From Roseovarius pelagicus (GTDB lineage: Bacteria; Pseudomonadota; Alphaproteobacteria; Rhodobacterales; Rhodobacteraceae): a stretch of 64,000 nucleotides of DNA. The translations under genes and the position numbers were made by a program. The notes beneath the pieces are model-generated. The model made no database searches. It was not told where the DNA came from and saw nothing but the letters and a program-made list of their open reading frames with translations. The stretch is taken from assembly GCF_025639885.1 (NCBI RefSeq), contig NZ_CP106738.1:496001-560000 (forward strand). The letters run 5' to 3'. Shown piece by piece: positions 55,522-64,000 of the stretch; within the stretch, counting starts at the first letter, position 1; every line of letters begins with the position of its first letter.

Positions 55522-57762
55522 ATGAACTTCCCTGCGAAAACCAAGACTGATTTCAAGGTCGTCGGCACCCGCGTCGCCCGCCCCGACGGTGTGGACAAGG
55601 TAACGGGCCGCGCGCTCTACGGCGCGGATTTCTCGGTCCCCGGCATGTTGACGGGGCGCGTACTGCGCTCGCCCCATGCCCATGCGCGTATCAAAGCCAT
55701 AGACATCTCTGCCGCCGAAGCGTTGGCCGGGGTTAAGGCGGTGATCACCTCTGATGATTTCGATGTGCCCGAGGATGACTTTCTGCGCGACGTACAGGAC
55801 AACTGTATCGCGCGTGGCAAGGCGCTTTATCATGGCCACGCGGTTGCGGCGGTCGCGGCCAAAGATGCCGAAACCGCACGCGCCGCCCTCAAGCTGATCA
55901 AGGTCGACTATGAAGTGCTGCCGCATGTCACGGATGTCGATGCCGCGATGGCCGCAGATGCCCCCGTGGTGCAAGAAGGCCGTGCAGACGAAAGCGTGCC
56001 AGAGGGCTGCGGGCCGAACGTCACCAATTTTCACGAGTTCGGGCACGGTGATCTGGAGGCAGGCTTTACCAAAGCCGATCTGATCCTCGAGCGCAGCTTC
56101 AAAACAGAGGCCACGCATCAGGGCTATATCGAGCCTCACGCCTGCCTTGCCACTATGGCCGATGGCCGTGGGGATCTGTGGTGTTGCACCCAAGGACAGT
56201 TCTTTGTGCGAGAGCTTTGCGCCGGGATCATGGGGATGGAAGCCAGCCAATTGCGCGTCACTGCATCCGAAATCGGCGGTGGTTTTGGCGGGAAAACAAC
56301 CGTGTTCATCGAACCCCTCGCCCTTGCGCTCAGCCGCAAATCCAACCGCCCGGTCAAGATCGTGATGACCCGCGACGAAGTGTTCCGCGCCACAGGCCCG
56401 ACAGTGTCATCATCGACAGACGTAAAGATCGGCATGACCAAGGACGGACGTATCACCGCTGGCGACGCGCAATTGCGTTATCAGGGCGGCGCGTTCCCCT
56501 GCCAAACGGTCAGCTTCGGCGCTCAGGCTGCGTTTGCCGCCTATGATCTGGAGGCCGTGCGCACCCAAGGCTGGAACGCGCTGGCCAACCGGCCCAAGGA
56601 AGCCGCGTATCGTGCCCCCGGCGCGCCGGTGGCAATTTATGCCGTCGAAAGCGTTGTGGATGAACTTTGTCAGGAACTGGGTCTCGATCCAATGGAAGTG
56701 CGCCTGAAGAACGCCGCGCGCGATGGCACAAAAGCGTCCTATGGACCAACCTTCGATCAGATCGGTCTGGTCGCAACATTGGAGGCCGCTCAGGCCCACC
56801 CCCACTACACAGCCCCGCTGGGCGAGAACCAAGGGCGCGGAATCAGTTGCGGGTTCTGGTTCAACTTTGGTGGAAACACCTGCGTTTCACTGAACCTTAA
56901 CAATGACGGCACTGTGGGCATCACCGAAGGCAACCCAGATATCGGTGGCTCCCGTGCGTCGATCTCGATGATGGCAGCCGAAGAACTGGGCATCCCCTAT
57001 GACAAAGTGCGCACAGTAATCACCGATACCAACAGTCTGGGCCACAATGACGTGACCGACGGATCTCGCGTGACCTTTGCAGTAGGACTGGCGACCATCG
57101 AAGCCGCACGCGCCGCGATCCAGGTCATGTGCCGACGCGTCGCCAAGATCTGGGGGATCGACGAGGAAGCGGTGTACTGGGAAGACGGTTATGCCAAGCC
57201 TTCCGGGCCAAATGCGGGCAATTTCGATCCCATGAGCATTGCCGAGATCGCCGCCATCGCATCCGAAACCGGCGGACCGATTGCCGGGCATCATGAAGTC
57301 AACGCCGAAGGCGCCGGCGTCAGCTTTGGCGTGCATCTGGCGGATGTGGAGGTCGATCCGGAAACCGGTGCCACCAAAGTCGTACGATACACCGTGTTTC
57401 AGGATGCTGGTAAGGCGGTCCATCCCGACTATGTCGAGGGCCAGATGCAGGGCGGTTCGGTGCAGGGCATCGGTTGGGCGCTCAACGAAGAGTACATCTA
57501 TGGTGAGGATGGCAAGCTGCAAAATGACGGCTTCCTTGACTACCGTGTCCCGGTCGCCTCGGATCTGCCGATGATCGATACGGTCATTCTGGAGATCCCG
57601 AACCCCGGCCATCCCTATGGTGTGCGTGGCGTGGGTGAAACGTCGATCGTGCCCCCCCTCGCGGCACTCAGCAACGCCGTCAGCCGCGCGGCAGGCATCC
57701 GTCTGCACGAACTGCCAATGTCACCGCCGAAGATCCTCAAGGCGATGATGTCGAAGGGCTGA
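55522..57762 (+). CDS. Molybdenum hydroxylase large subunit (xanthine dehydrogenase family)
   Basis: 746 residues: N-terminal hammerhead domain RVARPDGVDKVTGRALYGADF, Moco domains with GGGFGGKTTVFIEPLALALS, active-site loop Ala362-Tyr-Arg-Ala-Pro-Gly (EAAYRAPGAP), and the base Glu706 in GVRGVGETSIVPPLAALSNAV. True form I CO dehydrogenases have AYxCSFR and form II AYRGAGR, neither present, so this is not a CO dehydrogenase; AYRAPG is found in uncharacterised hydroxylases of N-heterocycles or aldehydes. The product of the small MoaD-like gene follows four bases later. Substrate unknown. Confidence 0.9.
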   Translation: MNFPAKTKTDFKVVGTRVARPDGVDKVTGRALYGADFSVPGMLTGRVLRSPHAHARIKAIDISAAEALAGVKAVITSDDFDVPEDDFLRDVQDNCIARGKALYHGHAVAAVAAKDAETARAALKLIKVDYEVLPHVTDVDAAMAADAPVVQEGRADESVPEGCGPNVTNFHEFGHGDLEAGFTKADLILERSFKTEATHQGYIEPHACLATMADGRGDLWCCTQGQFFVRELCAGIMGMEASQLRVTASEIGGGFGGKTTVFIEPLALALSRKSNRPVKIVMTRDEVFRATGPTVSSSTDVKIGMTKDGRITAGDAQLRYQGGAFPCQTVSFGAQAAFAAYDLEAVRTQGWNALANRPKEAAYRAPGAPVAIYAVESVVDELCQELGLDPMEVRLKNAARDGTKASYGPTFDQIGLVATLEAAQAHPHYTAPLGENQGRGISCGFWFNFGGNTCVSLNLNNDGTVGITEGNPDIGGSRASISMMAAEELGIPYDKVRTVITDTNSLGHNDVTDGSRVTFAVGLATIEAARAAIQVMCRRVAKIWGIDEEAVYWEDGYAKPSGPNAGNFDPMSIAEIAAIASETGGPIAGHHEVNAEGAGVSFGVHLADVEVDPETGATKVVRYTVFQDAGKAVHPDYVEGQMQGGSVQGIGWALNEEYIYGEDGKLQNDGFLDYRVPVASDLPMIDTVILEIPNPGHPYGVRGVGETSIVPPLAALSNAVSRAAGIRLHELPMSPPKILKAMMSKG

Positions 57763-57765
57763 ACC

Positions 57766-58011
57766 ATGGTGACTGTCGCGCTTTGGGGATCGTTGCGCGA
57801 CCTTGCGGACGGGCGGGAAGAAGTCGAGGTGGAGGCCAGCAACTTCAAAGAGTTGCTGGACACTCTTCAACGTGACTACCCTGCCCTTGGGCCGCAGATT
57901 AAACGCGGCGTGTCCGTCGCCATCGACGGGCGCGTTTACCGCAATTCATGGTTCACGGAGATCAGGCCCGACAGTGAGGTCGTGCTGATGCCCTACATGA
58001 AGGGGGGTTGA
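57766..58011 (+). CDS. MoaD/ThiS-family sulfur-carrier protein
   Basis: 81 residues of the ubiquitin-like MoaD fold: VTVALWGSLRDLADGREEVEVE, FKELLDTLQRDYPALGPQI, and a C-terminal VVLMPYMKGG ending in the diglycine tail needed for thiocarboxylation. MoaD carries sulfur for molybdopterin synthase. It lies four bases after the hydroxylase large subunit, so it is most likely co-translated and dedicated to that enzyme or its cofactor; no moaE is adjacent. Confidence 0.87.
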   Translation: MVTVALWGSLRDLADGREEVEVEASNFKELLDTLQRDYPALGPQIKRGVSVAIDGRVYRNSWFTEIRPDSEVVLMPYMKGG

Positions 58012-58232
58012 GTGCCTGTCTTGGAAGGTGGCCGTGCGAGCGCCTGTAAATACTTAAGCCGAACGTCCGCTGTGCGGGACAAAGCTGCCGTTCAGTAGTT
58101 TGAATCAAAGGTCTGCTTTACCTCGAAAAATCGTTACTAGAAGTCGCGCTTGACGGTATAGTCGGGTTTTGTTGTCGAGATCGGTAGGAGAATGATCTTT
58201 CACAAGGCATCGAGCATTTTGGAGAGCGAAAT

Positions 58233-58655
58233 ATGGGCGAGTTAATCGCATTCCTCGTGCTACTCGCCATTGGCGGAGTGACCCATCTTGTAATGGGACC
58301 GTCGCCGGGCGCGCATCTTTTGGATACCAATAAGGGCGATAGAGTGCCTGTCGATGAGCTTTCAGAGAAATCGAAAATGGGCGTATCCGCCGTTCATGCG
58401 GTCCTGGTCCGACAAAGTGGCAATATCTACCGAGAACTCGGTTCATTCGTGACGGCAGAATATGCACTAGCCGAAATACAGAAGTCGTTCCGGCGCGCAA
58501 AAGTTGATGAAGTTCGGATCACCCATTCGGATGAAGAGTCGATGGCTCTATATCGCAGCATATATGATTTCACTGGAAGGGCCGAAGGCAAAAAACTTGC
58601 TGGCGCTAGGATCGTTCGCGTCGGTGAGGGTCGCGAAAGCTGGCTGACAATTTGA
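58233..58655 (+). CDS. Membrane-anchored protein of unknown function
   Basis: 140 residues. One N-terminal hydrophobic segment (LIAFLVLLAIGGVTHLVM) followed by a polar, charged domain with YRELGSFVTAEYALAEIQKSFRRAKVDEVRITH and ESMALYRSIYDFTGRAEGKKL. GGAGAGC lies before the ATG. I do not recognise the family. It has no operon partner; the base composition is slightly more AT-rich than its neighbours, which might indicate acquisition. Confidence 0.65.
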   Translation: MGELIAFLVLLAIGGVTHLVMGPSPGAHLLDTNKGDRVPVDELSEKSKMGVSAVHAVLVRQSGNIYRELGSFVTAEYALAEIQKSFRRAKVDEVRITHSDEESMALYRSIYDFTGRAEGKKLAGARIVRVGEGRESWLTI

Positions 58656-59027
58656 AAAGTGTCCAATCGACTAGTTGTCATTACCAAAAGCGGACCTCTG
58701 CTGCGGTACAGAAAGCGAGAACTATGGGCTCCAAGCAGACATTTGCGCGATACTCCCAGCCCTAGCCGTGCGGTCGCCAGACCGTGGGGTGGCGACGCAA
58801 CAGTCCATTTGGCCACTTTATGCCAGCCAAGCCTCTCCGACATAAGCAGCGGCAGCACCACCTCTCGAAATCGCCAGCCCGTCACACCGAAGGCGTGCCA
58901 ACAAAAGCTGCGCATCTTTGGTACGACAGGCGGTCTCCCTCTCGTCGATTGCAAGCAATCGCCTGCCGGGCAGCGGGCAATCGCGCGGCGGCCCGAGGGG
59001 CCGCTGTTCCGCGCGATGGCCCTGCCC
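58656..59027. other. Non-coding stretch with a hairpin near the dehydrogenase 3' end
   Basis: About 370 bp without a supportable gene. Near its right end, at 58988-59004, GCGGCCC-GAG-GGGCCGC forms a 7-bp stem about 24 bases after the stop of the minus-strand dehydrogenase and is a possible terminator (no T-run). A plus-strand frame crossing 58659-59447 is a shadow of the gene at 59028. Confidence 0.5.
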
Positions 59028-61538
59028 TCACCCGTCCTTGCGGATCACCTCGTTCTTCGGATCATAGGGGCTGTCCTCGGTCACGGTTGCGTCCCACAGC
59101 TTGTCCATGATCTTGACCTTCAGCACCGTGCCCGGCACGACCAGTTCGGGGCGGATATAGCCCATGCCGATGCTCTTGCCGAACGCCACAGAATAGCCGC
59201 CCGATGTCAGACGCCCGACCCGTTCGCCGTCCGCAGTGTAGAGCACTTCGCGCCCCCACGGATCGGCATCGTCCGGCCCGTCGATCAGCAAGGTGCAGCA
59301 TTTGGCGCGCACGCCGGTTTCGACCAGCTTATCCTTGCCGTGAAATTCCTTGTCCAGATCAACAAAGCGCGGCAGATCAGCCTCCAGCGGCGTCGCGTCG
59401 CGCCCCAGTTCATTGCCGAAGGCGCGGTAGGATTTCTCTTGTCGTAGCCAGTTCTGCGCGCGCGCGCCGACCAGCTTCATCCCGTGCTTTTCCCCCGCGC
59501 CCATCAGCAGATCAAAGAGATAGTTCTGCATCTCCATCGGGTGATGCAGTTCCCAGCCCAATTCACCGGTATAGGCGACACGGATCGCGTTGACCGGGCA
59601 CATGCCCAGCTCGATTTTGCGTGCCGTCAGCCACGGGAACCGCTTGTTGCTGAGCGCGGTCGCCGGATCTGCGTCTTTGATCACCTCATTCAGGACATCG
59701 CGCGATTTCGGACCCGCGATGGCGAAAACGCCCCATTGCGTCGTAACGTCCTGAATTTCGATATAGCCGAACTCCTCCATCTTATCCTCGGCGGCCTTGC
59801 GCAGGAAATCGGCGTCATATTCCGTCCATGCCCCGGCAGAGACGAGGTAATAGTTGTTCTCGCCATTGCGCACGATGGTGTATTCGGTGCGCGTCGTGCC
59901 GTTCGCGGTCAGCGCATAGGTCAGGTTGATCCGGCCCACTTTCGGCAGTTTGTTACAGGTGAACCAATCAAGGAACTGGGTTGCGCCCGGCCCCTTAACG
60001 ACATGCTTGGTAAACGCCGTCGCGTCGATCAGGCCGACGCCCTCTCGGATCGCGCGGGCTTCGTCCACGGCATATTGCCACCAACCGCCACGGCGAAAGC
60101 TGCGCGCGTCATGGTCAAAGTTTTCCGGCGCGTCGAGCGGGCCGAAATAGTTAGGCCGTTCCCAGCCATTGACGAACCCGAACTGCGCGCCACGCGCCTT
60201 TTGCCGATCATAGGCGGGCGCCGTGCGCAGCGGACGGCACGCCGGGCGTTCCTCGTCCGGATGGTGCAGGATATAGACGTGGTCGTAGCATTCCTCATTC
60301 TTGCGCGCTGCGAACTCGGTCGTCATCCAGTTGGACGAGTACCGTTTGGGATCAAGGCTCGCCATATCGATCTCGGCCTCGCCGTCGACCATCATCTGCG
60401 CTAGAAAATACCCAGTTCCGCCTGCCGCAGTGATGCCAAAGCTGAATCCTTCGGCGAGCCACATATTACGCAGACCCGGCGCGGGACCAACCAGCGGGTT
60501 GCCATCGGGCGTGTAGCAGATCGGACCGTTGAAATCATCCTTCAGGCCGCTTTCCTCGCAGGACGGGATGCGGTGGATCATTGCCATATATTGCTCTTCA
60601 ATGCGCTCCAGATCGAGCGGGAACAGATCGGCACGAAAGCTGTCGGGCACCCTATGTTCAAAGACGGCCGGGGCGTTCTTTTCATAGACGCCAAGAATCC
60701 AGCCGCCGCGTTCTTCACGGACATAACTTTGGGCGTCGGCGTCACGGATCACCGGATGCTCGGGGTTGCCGGCTTCTTTGCGAAATTCGACCAGTGCGGG
60801 ATCTGTGTCCATAACGATGAACTGATGCTCGACCGGGATCGCAGGCATCTTGATACCCAGCATCTTGGCCGTGCGTTGCGCATGGTTGCCGCTGGCGGTC
60901 ACAACATGTTCTGCCGTAATAACGATCTGTTCGTCAGAAGGGACAAGGTTGCCGCCTTTCTCGACCATCTTCGAGCAGGTCACTTCCCAATGCGTACCTG
61001 TCCAATGGAACCCGTCAGCCTGCCACTTGCGTTCGATCATTACACCGCGCTGGCGGGCACCTTTGGCCATCGCCTGCGTCACATCGGCAGGATTAATGTA
61101 GCCATCCGTATTGTGATACAGCGCGCCCTTCAGATCGGATGTGTTGATCAGCGGCCATTTTTCCTTGATCTCATCCGGGGTCAACCAGACATAGGGAACA
61201 CCGCATGTCTCGGCTGTCGACGCGTAGAGGCGGTACTCGTCCATCCGCTCTTCGGTTTGGGCCATCCGCAGGTTGCCCACCACGGCAAAACCGGCGTTGA
61301 GGCCAGTCTCTTGTTCCAGAGTCTTATAGAAATCGACCGAATATTTGTGAATATGGGTCGTGGCATAGCTCATGTTAAAGAGCGGCAGCAGCCCCGCTGC
61401 ATGCCATGTGCTGCCCGATGTCAATTCATCACGCTCTAACAGCATCACATCATCCCACCCAGCCTTTGCGAGGTGATAGGCAATGGACGTACCGACGGCA
61501 CCGCCACCGACAACAAGAGCTTTGACTTGGGTTTGCAT
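59028..61538 (-). CDS. FAD-dependent dimethylglycine/sarcosine dehydrogenase-like protein with GcvT domain
   Basis: 836 residues. The N-terminal DAO-type FAD domain has VKALVVGGGAVGTSIAYHLAKAG (GxGxxG), LLERDELTSGSTWHAAGL with the flavin-linking TWHAAG, and PLVGPAPGLRNMWLAEGFSFGI. The C-terminal FAO_M plus GcvT-type folate-binding domains (about 430-836) contain GLIDATAFTKHVVKGPGA and GELGWELHHPMEMQNYLFDLLM. The layout matches mammalian dimethylglycine and sarcosine dehydrogenases: N-methyl oxidation with formaldehyde captured on tetrahydrofolate. CAGGGAGACGG fixes the start at 61538. This fits a betaine catabolic chain with the cluster at 38787-50494. Confidence 0.9.
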   Translation of the reverse strand: MQTQVKALVVGGGAVGTSIAYHLAKAGWDDVMLLERDELTSGSTWHAAGLLPLFNMSYATTHIHKYSVDFYKTLEQETGLNAGFAVVGNLRMAQTEERMDEYRLYASTAETCGVPYVWLTPDEIKEKWPLINTSDLKGALYHNTDGYINPADVTQAMAKGARQRGVMIERKWQADGFHWTGTHWEVTCSKMVEKGGNLVPSDEQIVITAEHVVTASGNHAQRTAKMLGIKMPAIPVEHQFIVMDTDPALVEFRKEAGNPEHPVIRDADAQSYVREERGGWILGVYEKNAPAVFEHRVPDSFRADLFPLDLERIEEQYMAMIHRIPSCEESGLKDDFNGPICYTPDGNPLVGPAPGLRNMWLAEGFSFGITAAGGTGYFLAQMMVDGEAEIDMASLDPKRYSSNWMTTEFAARKNEECYDHVYILHHPDEERPACRPLRTAPAYDRQKARGAQFGFVNGWERPNYFGPLDAPENFDHDARSFRRGGWWQYAVDEARAIREGVGLIDATAFTKHVVKGPGATQFLDWFTCNKLPKVGRINLTYALTANGTTRTEYTIVRNGENNYYLVSAGAWTEYDADFLRKAAEDKMEEFGYIEIQDVTTQWGVFAIAGPKSRDVLNEVIKDADPATALSNKRFPWLTARKIELGMCPVNAIRVAYTGELGWELHHPMEMQNYLFDLLMGAGEKHGMKLVGARAQNWLRQEKSYRAFGNELGRDATPLEADLPRFVDLDKEFHGKDKLVETGVRAKCCTLLIDGPDDADPWGREVLYTADGERVGRLTSGGYSVAFGKSIGMGYIRPELVVPGTVLKVKIMDKLWDATVTEDSPYDPKNEVIRKDG

Positions 61539-61653
61539 GAGACCGTCTCCCTGGCGCATATGTTATCCTGCTTTTATCATGCCAGCGGAACCGCGCGCAG
61601 CCCAGCCGACCTAAGGCGATGCAAAACCGACGCGTGGCATTCAAAACGACGCC

Positions 61654-62322
61654 TTACCGGGCGAGCGACGCATCCAGCCGATCGAGTGGGAAATAGGGCG
61701 ACAGGATTGTGCGCAGGTGGGCGCGCCGCGCGTTGGCAGGATCGTATAGCGCATAGCACAGATAGTCTTCCAGCAGTGCCGCCTGCTGTTCGTACCCGTA
61801 TTCGAGGAACGCCGTCCCATCTTTGGGGACATAGAAATAAGGGTCGAGATTGACGAGGCTTTCCAAGGCGGCACGAACGGGGTGATAATGCGTCCGATTG
61901 CGGTTCTGCCATTGCCAAACATGCACCAATTCATGCGCCATCACCAATGCCTGCGGAAAGAGCGCATATTGGGGCCAGCCTGCCGCCAGGTCGGGCTGGT
62001 AGAGGTCAGTGACGAAATGGACGCGATTGAAGAGCGCCCATGCAGGTGGCGGTCCCGAGGCCGCTTGCGGCGCGGTTCTGTCGCATGCCCCCTCATGTGG
62101 TGGGCTGTCGACCGGTAGTGATCTGGGAACCCGATGCGATTTCGTGGGCGGGGCGGCAAAGCCCATATCCTGCGCCACCCTCACTTTGCCCGCATCAAGG
62201 CTCGGCCCGAGGATATCGGCGGCAAAGGCGCGCTCATTGGGTGTCAGCGCACGCGAACAGCCGCCCAACGCAATCACAAGACAGGTCGTCAACAGTACCG
62301 CATGCCCCGAGAAACGCGCCAT
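61654..62322 (-). CDS. Lipoprotein with HELVH metalloprotease-like motif
   Basis: 222 residues. The signal peptide ends in a lipobox (VIALGGC). The mature part contains ALVMAHELVHVWQWQ with His-Glu-x-x-His, a zinc-protease signature, and a downstream FLEYGYEQQAALLEDY that could supply a third ligand. Other parts are not recognised. Proteins of this type with HELVHVWQW occur in Rhodobacteraceae as conserved secreted hypotheticals; peptidase activity is inference. Start chosen at the ATG giving the lipoprotein signal; GGCGGA precedes it. Confidence 0.75.
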   Translation of the reverse strand: MARFSGHAVLLTTCLVIALGGCSRALTPNERAFAADILGPSLDAGKVRVAQDMGFAAPPTKSHRVPRSLPVDSPPHEGACDRTAPQAASGPPPAWALFNRVHFVTDLYQPDLAAGWPQYALFPQALVMAHELVHVWQWQNRNRTHYHPVRAALESLVNLDPYFYVPKDGTAFLEYGYEQQAALLEDYLCYALYDPANARRAHLRTILSPYFPLDRLDASLAR

Positions 62323-62502
62323 GTTCCGCCTGACACCCGCGCTACGAACACGCATGTTCTATAGATATAATAACGCCGCATAGTGTGGAATTCATGGCAG
62401 GCCCCTTTCCCACCAAAACCATCGCGCGTTTTTACACGCAGGCCAAGGGGCCGTGGAATGAAATCTGCGCGCCTTAGGACGCTGTATCGCGCGTAACTGG
62501 CA

Positions 62503-63540
62503 TCAATCGGTGCCACAGAACTTGCCAACACTACTGGTGCGACAGGTGTCCGAATTCAGTTGGAGCCGCTTTGCACCGGACTTTGCCTCATCCGACTTAT
62601 CGTCAGATGACTGATCAAGGCTGGTAAAAAGCCCACCTTCCTTGCCCTGACGCTCAAGCCGCTTGGCCGCGATCTCCTTGGTTTCACTCGTTGCTTTCGC
62701 CACGCGATTGGCGGTTTCGGCCGCTGCTTTTTCTAGCTGCGCGGCGCGGGTCAAAAAGATCGCGCGCTTTTTCGCGCTGATTGGGCGGGCATCACTACCG
62801 ATACCACTGGCAGGCTTTTCCTGCATTGCATTCAGCGCATCATAGTCGATGGCCAGTAACAGATCGAGCAGTGTCTCGTGATTACCGTCAGCATAGGCCG
62901 TGATTGCAATGTCATCACCGATATAGCCGCGCGCAAAGATCGGCAGGTTGCCACTGCTGTCAAATTCGTCACGTTTGGACGCATAGAATGTCACACCAGC
63001 GATTTCACCCATGATGATCGGGCGGCCGCTCTGACGCAGCATGACATTGGCGCGGGCAGGATCGTTTTCCAGTTTTTCAGCAAATATTCGACCCGTGGAC
63101 GGATTGTGAGTGGCTGACAGACGGATCGTGCCCGTTGCCCCGACATATTCCCATACATCGCGTTCCGCGCGTGCATTTTCCTTACCAGCCATCATTGATT
63201 TGGCCGCGGTCATTGCCGTGCTTTCGTTGAATTTACTCAGCAGCGTCGCTTTGAGACCCACCATGTCCGCATCACCGAAAACACCAGTATCCTCGGGCGA
63301 CCAGCTGCGCCGGGTCCAACCATTTGGCGCTTCGGGCAGGTAGGTTTTGGCCAACACCTTTGGCGTCTCTGGTGGTGTCCCCACCAGTGCGCCGACGCGC
63401 GTGGATACGGACTGGGTGTAATCCGTCATGGAGTATTCGCCCGGCCCTTTCCCCAAAGCCTGCGCTTGGGAAATGTAATCAACCCCGGCAACCGCACATG
63501 CGGCGACCGCGGCAAAACCGAGTGCAAATTTGTTGATCAT
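62503..63540 (-). CDS. Secreted or membrane-anchored protein of unknown function
   Basis: 345 residues with an N-terminal hydrophobic stretch (INKFALGFAAVAACAVAGVDYI) and AGGAG 8 bases before the ATG at 63540. The middle region (WEYVGATGTIRLSATHNP, FARGYIGDDIAITAYADGNHETLLDLLLAIDYDALNAM) looks globular. A highly charged lysine-rich helical stretch (AKKRAIFLTRAAQLEKAAAET...) with coiled-coil character follows at about 265-320, and the C-terminus ends in two cysteines (DTCRTSSVGKFCGTD). Not recognised. Confidence 0.7.
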   Translation of the reverse strand: MINKFALGFAAVAACAVAGVDYISQAQALGKGPGEYSMTDYTQSVSTRVGALVGTPPETPKVLAKTYLPEAPNGWTRRSWSPEDTGVFGDADMVGLKATLLSKFNESTAMTAAKSMMAGKENARAERDVWEYVGATGTIRLSATHNPSTGRIFAEKLENDPARANVMLRQSGRPIIMGEIAGVTFYASKRDEFDSSGNLPIFARGYIGDDIAITAYADGNHETLLDLLLAIDYDALNAMQEKPASGIGSDARPISAKKRAIFLTRAAQLEKAAAETANRVAKATSETKEIAAKRLERQGKEGGLFTSLDQSSDDKSDEAKSGAKRLQLNSDTCRTSSVGKFCGTD

Positions 63541-63633
63541 TTCGGCTACTCCTGTCGCGTCGTTCGGCGGCAGTGTCCCCGATAAATCTGGCAAAATTGG
63601 GATGCTTGACTGGCGTCTTTCGGGCGGCAGTAC

Positions 63634-64000
63634 CTACTCTCCCAATGCGACGCCCTCACGACGTGGGTCAGCTCCACCGCGCAAACCGTCGCCGATTGAG
63701 ATCGCATGCAGCCCTGATGTCAGATCGCGCAAGTTCACCTCGTAACCCAGCGCGCGCAGTGGATCTGCCATAGCCTCGGCATTGGTGCCCTCCTCAAGGT
63801 CATAGGTCCCAAAGCGGTTGACCAGATGCGGCAATGCCACGGCCTGTTGCACATCCAGTCCCCAATCAAGATGCGCAATAATCGCATTGGTAACATACGG
63901 AATGATCCGGCTGCCCCCCGGACTCCCTATCAACAGAACCGGCGCCCCATCCTTCAGCACGATCGTTGGCGCCATCGACGAACGCGGACGTTTACCCGGC
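63634..64000 (-). CDS. ggt: Gamma-glutamyltransferase, C-terminal part (cut by window edge)
   Basis: The last ~121 codons of a gamma-glutamyltranspeptidase: GKRPRSSMAPTIVLKDG with the RSSMAPTI motif near the active site, LLIGSPGGSRIIPYVTNAII (SPGGSRI, oxyanion), DWGLDVQQAVALPHLVNR, and a C-terminal tail. The enzyme autocleaves and hydrolyses or transfers the gamma-glutamyl group of glutathione in the periplasm. The catalytic Thr and the rest are upstream, outside the window. The reading frame is open to position 64000. Confidence 0.93.
   Translation of the reverse strand, partial: PGKRPRSSMAPTIVLKDGAPVLLIGSPGGSRIIPYVTNAIIAHLDWGLDVQQAVALPHLVNRFGTYDLEEGTNAEAMADPLRALGYEVNLRDLTSGLHAISIGDGLRGGADPRREGVALGE

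Noticed and set aside
54184..57762. Carbon monoxide dehydrogenase (coxMSL)
   Set aside because: Subunit order matches, but the large subunit has AYRAPG rather than the form I or form II active-site motif, so CO oxidation is not supported.
59484..61439. Plus-strand frames of 306 and 288 codons opposite the dehydrogenase at 59028
   Set aside because: They are shadows of the FAD/GcvT protein; no motif, no plausible ribosome site.

Overview
The window reads as chromosome of a marine alphaproteobacterium of the Rhodobacteraceae (Roseobacter group). Pointers are the moderately high G+C with short intergenic gaps and many ATGA or TGATG overlaps, a malyl-CoA lyase/malate-CoA ligase operon, RTX/Hint-domain secreted proteins, an osmolyte (carnitine, betaine, choline sulfate) catabolic cluster, and an FAD/GcvT-fused dimethylglycine-dehydrogenase-like enzyme. 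No phage, insertion sequence, CRISPR array or replication origin was seen. The genus is not determinable by reading alone.

Layout. 1-5980: start of guaB (minus, cut by the window edge), a CaiB-type CoA-transferase remnant, a RACo-like ferredoxin/ASKHA protein, a peptide-type solute-binding protein and an HWE/HisKA_2 histidine kinase. 6065-10236: a LuxR-type regulator with a degenerate receiver, divergent from mcl-mtkA-mtkB (malate to glyoxylate plus acetyl-CoA), with two perfect dyads between them. 10237-17165: YqaE/Pmp3, ndk (frameshifted), an ABC-F ATPase, MarC, a retropepsin-like protease, holC and pepA. 17363-25514: a tightly overlapped envelope/housekeeping operon lptF-lptG-lptD-surA-pdxA-rsmA-mocA-like. 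25516-30160: two minus-strand Hint-domain proteins, the second a large RTX protein. 31046-38678: tRNA-Leu(CAA), a DedA-like protein, dsbB, an orphan Rieske oxygenase, an Lrp regulator divergent from an arginase-CtlX-ornithine cyclodeaminase cassette, an EF-hand protein, an ECF sigma factor and a methyltransferase.

38787-50494 is the most interesting part: a betaine/carnitine-type ABC importer (solute-binding protein, ATPase, fused double permease) divergent from a GlxA/CdhR-type AraC regulator, then a CntA-like Rieske oxygenase, choline sulfatase, SDR, BKACE (dehydrocarnitine-cleavage type), a second SDR and a carnitine-3-dehydrogenase-like protein. With the dimethylglycine-dehydrogenase-like enzyme at 59028-61538 this suggests import and dismantling of several quaternary amines to sarcosine-level products, feeding one-carbon units to folate and two-carbon units to acetyl-CoA. 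50552-58011 carries an orphan TupA-like tungstate-binding protein and a molybdenum-hydroxylase operon (FAD, 2Fe-2S and Moco subunits) ending in its own MoaD-like gene. The right end holds a HELVH-motif lipoprotein, a secreted protein of unknown function and the 3' end of a gamma-glutamyltransferase.

Five genes (ndk, surA, rsmA and both Hint proteins) carry single-base frameshifts, three of them in short C or G runs. This looks more like residual sequence error than biology, but it breaks the predicted proteins and must be known to any user.
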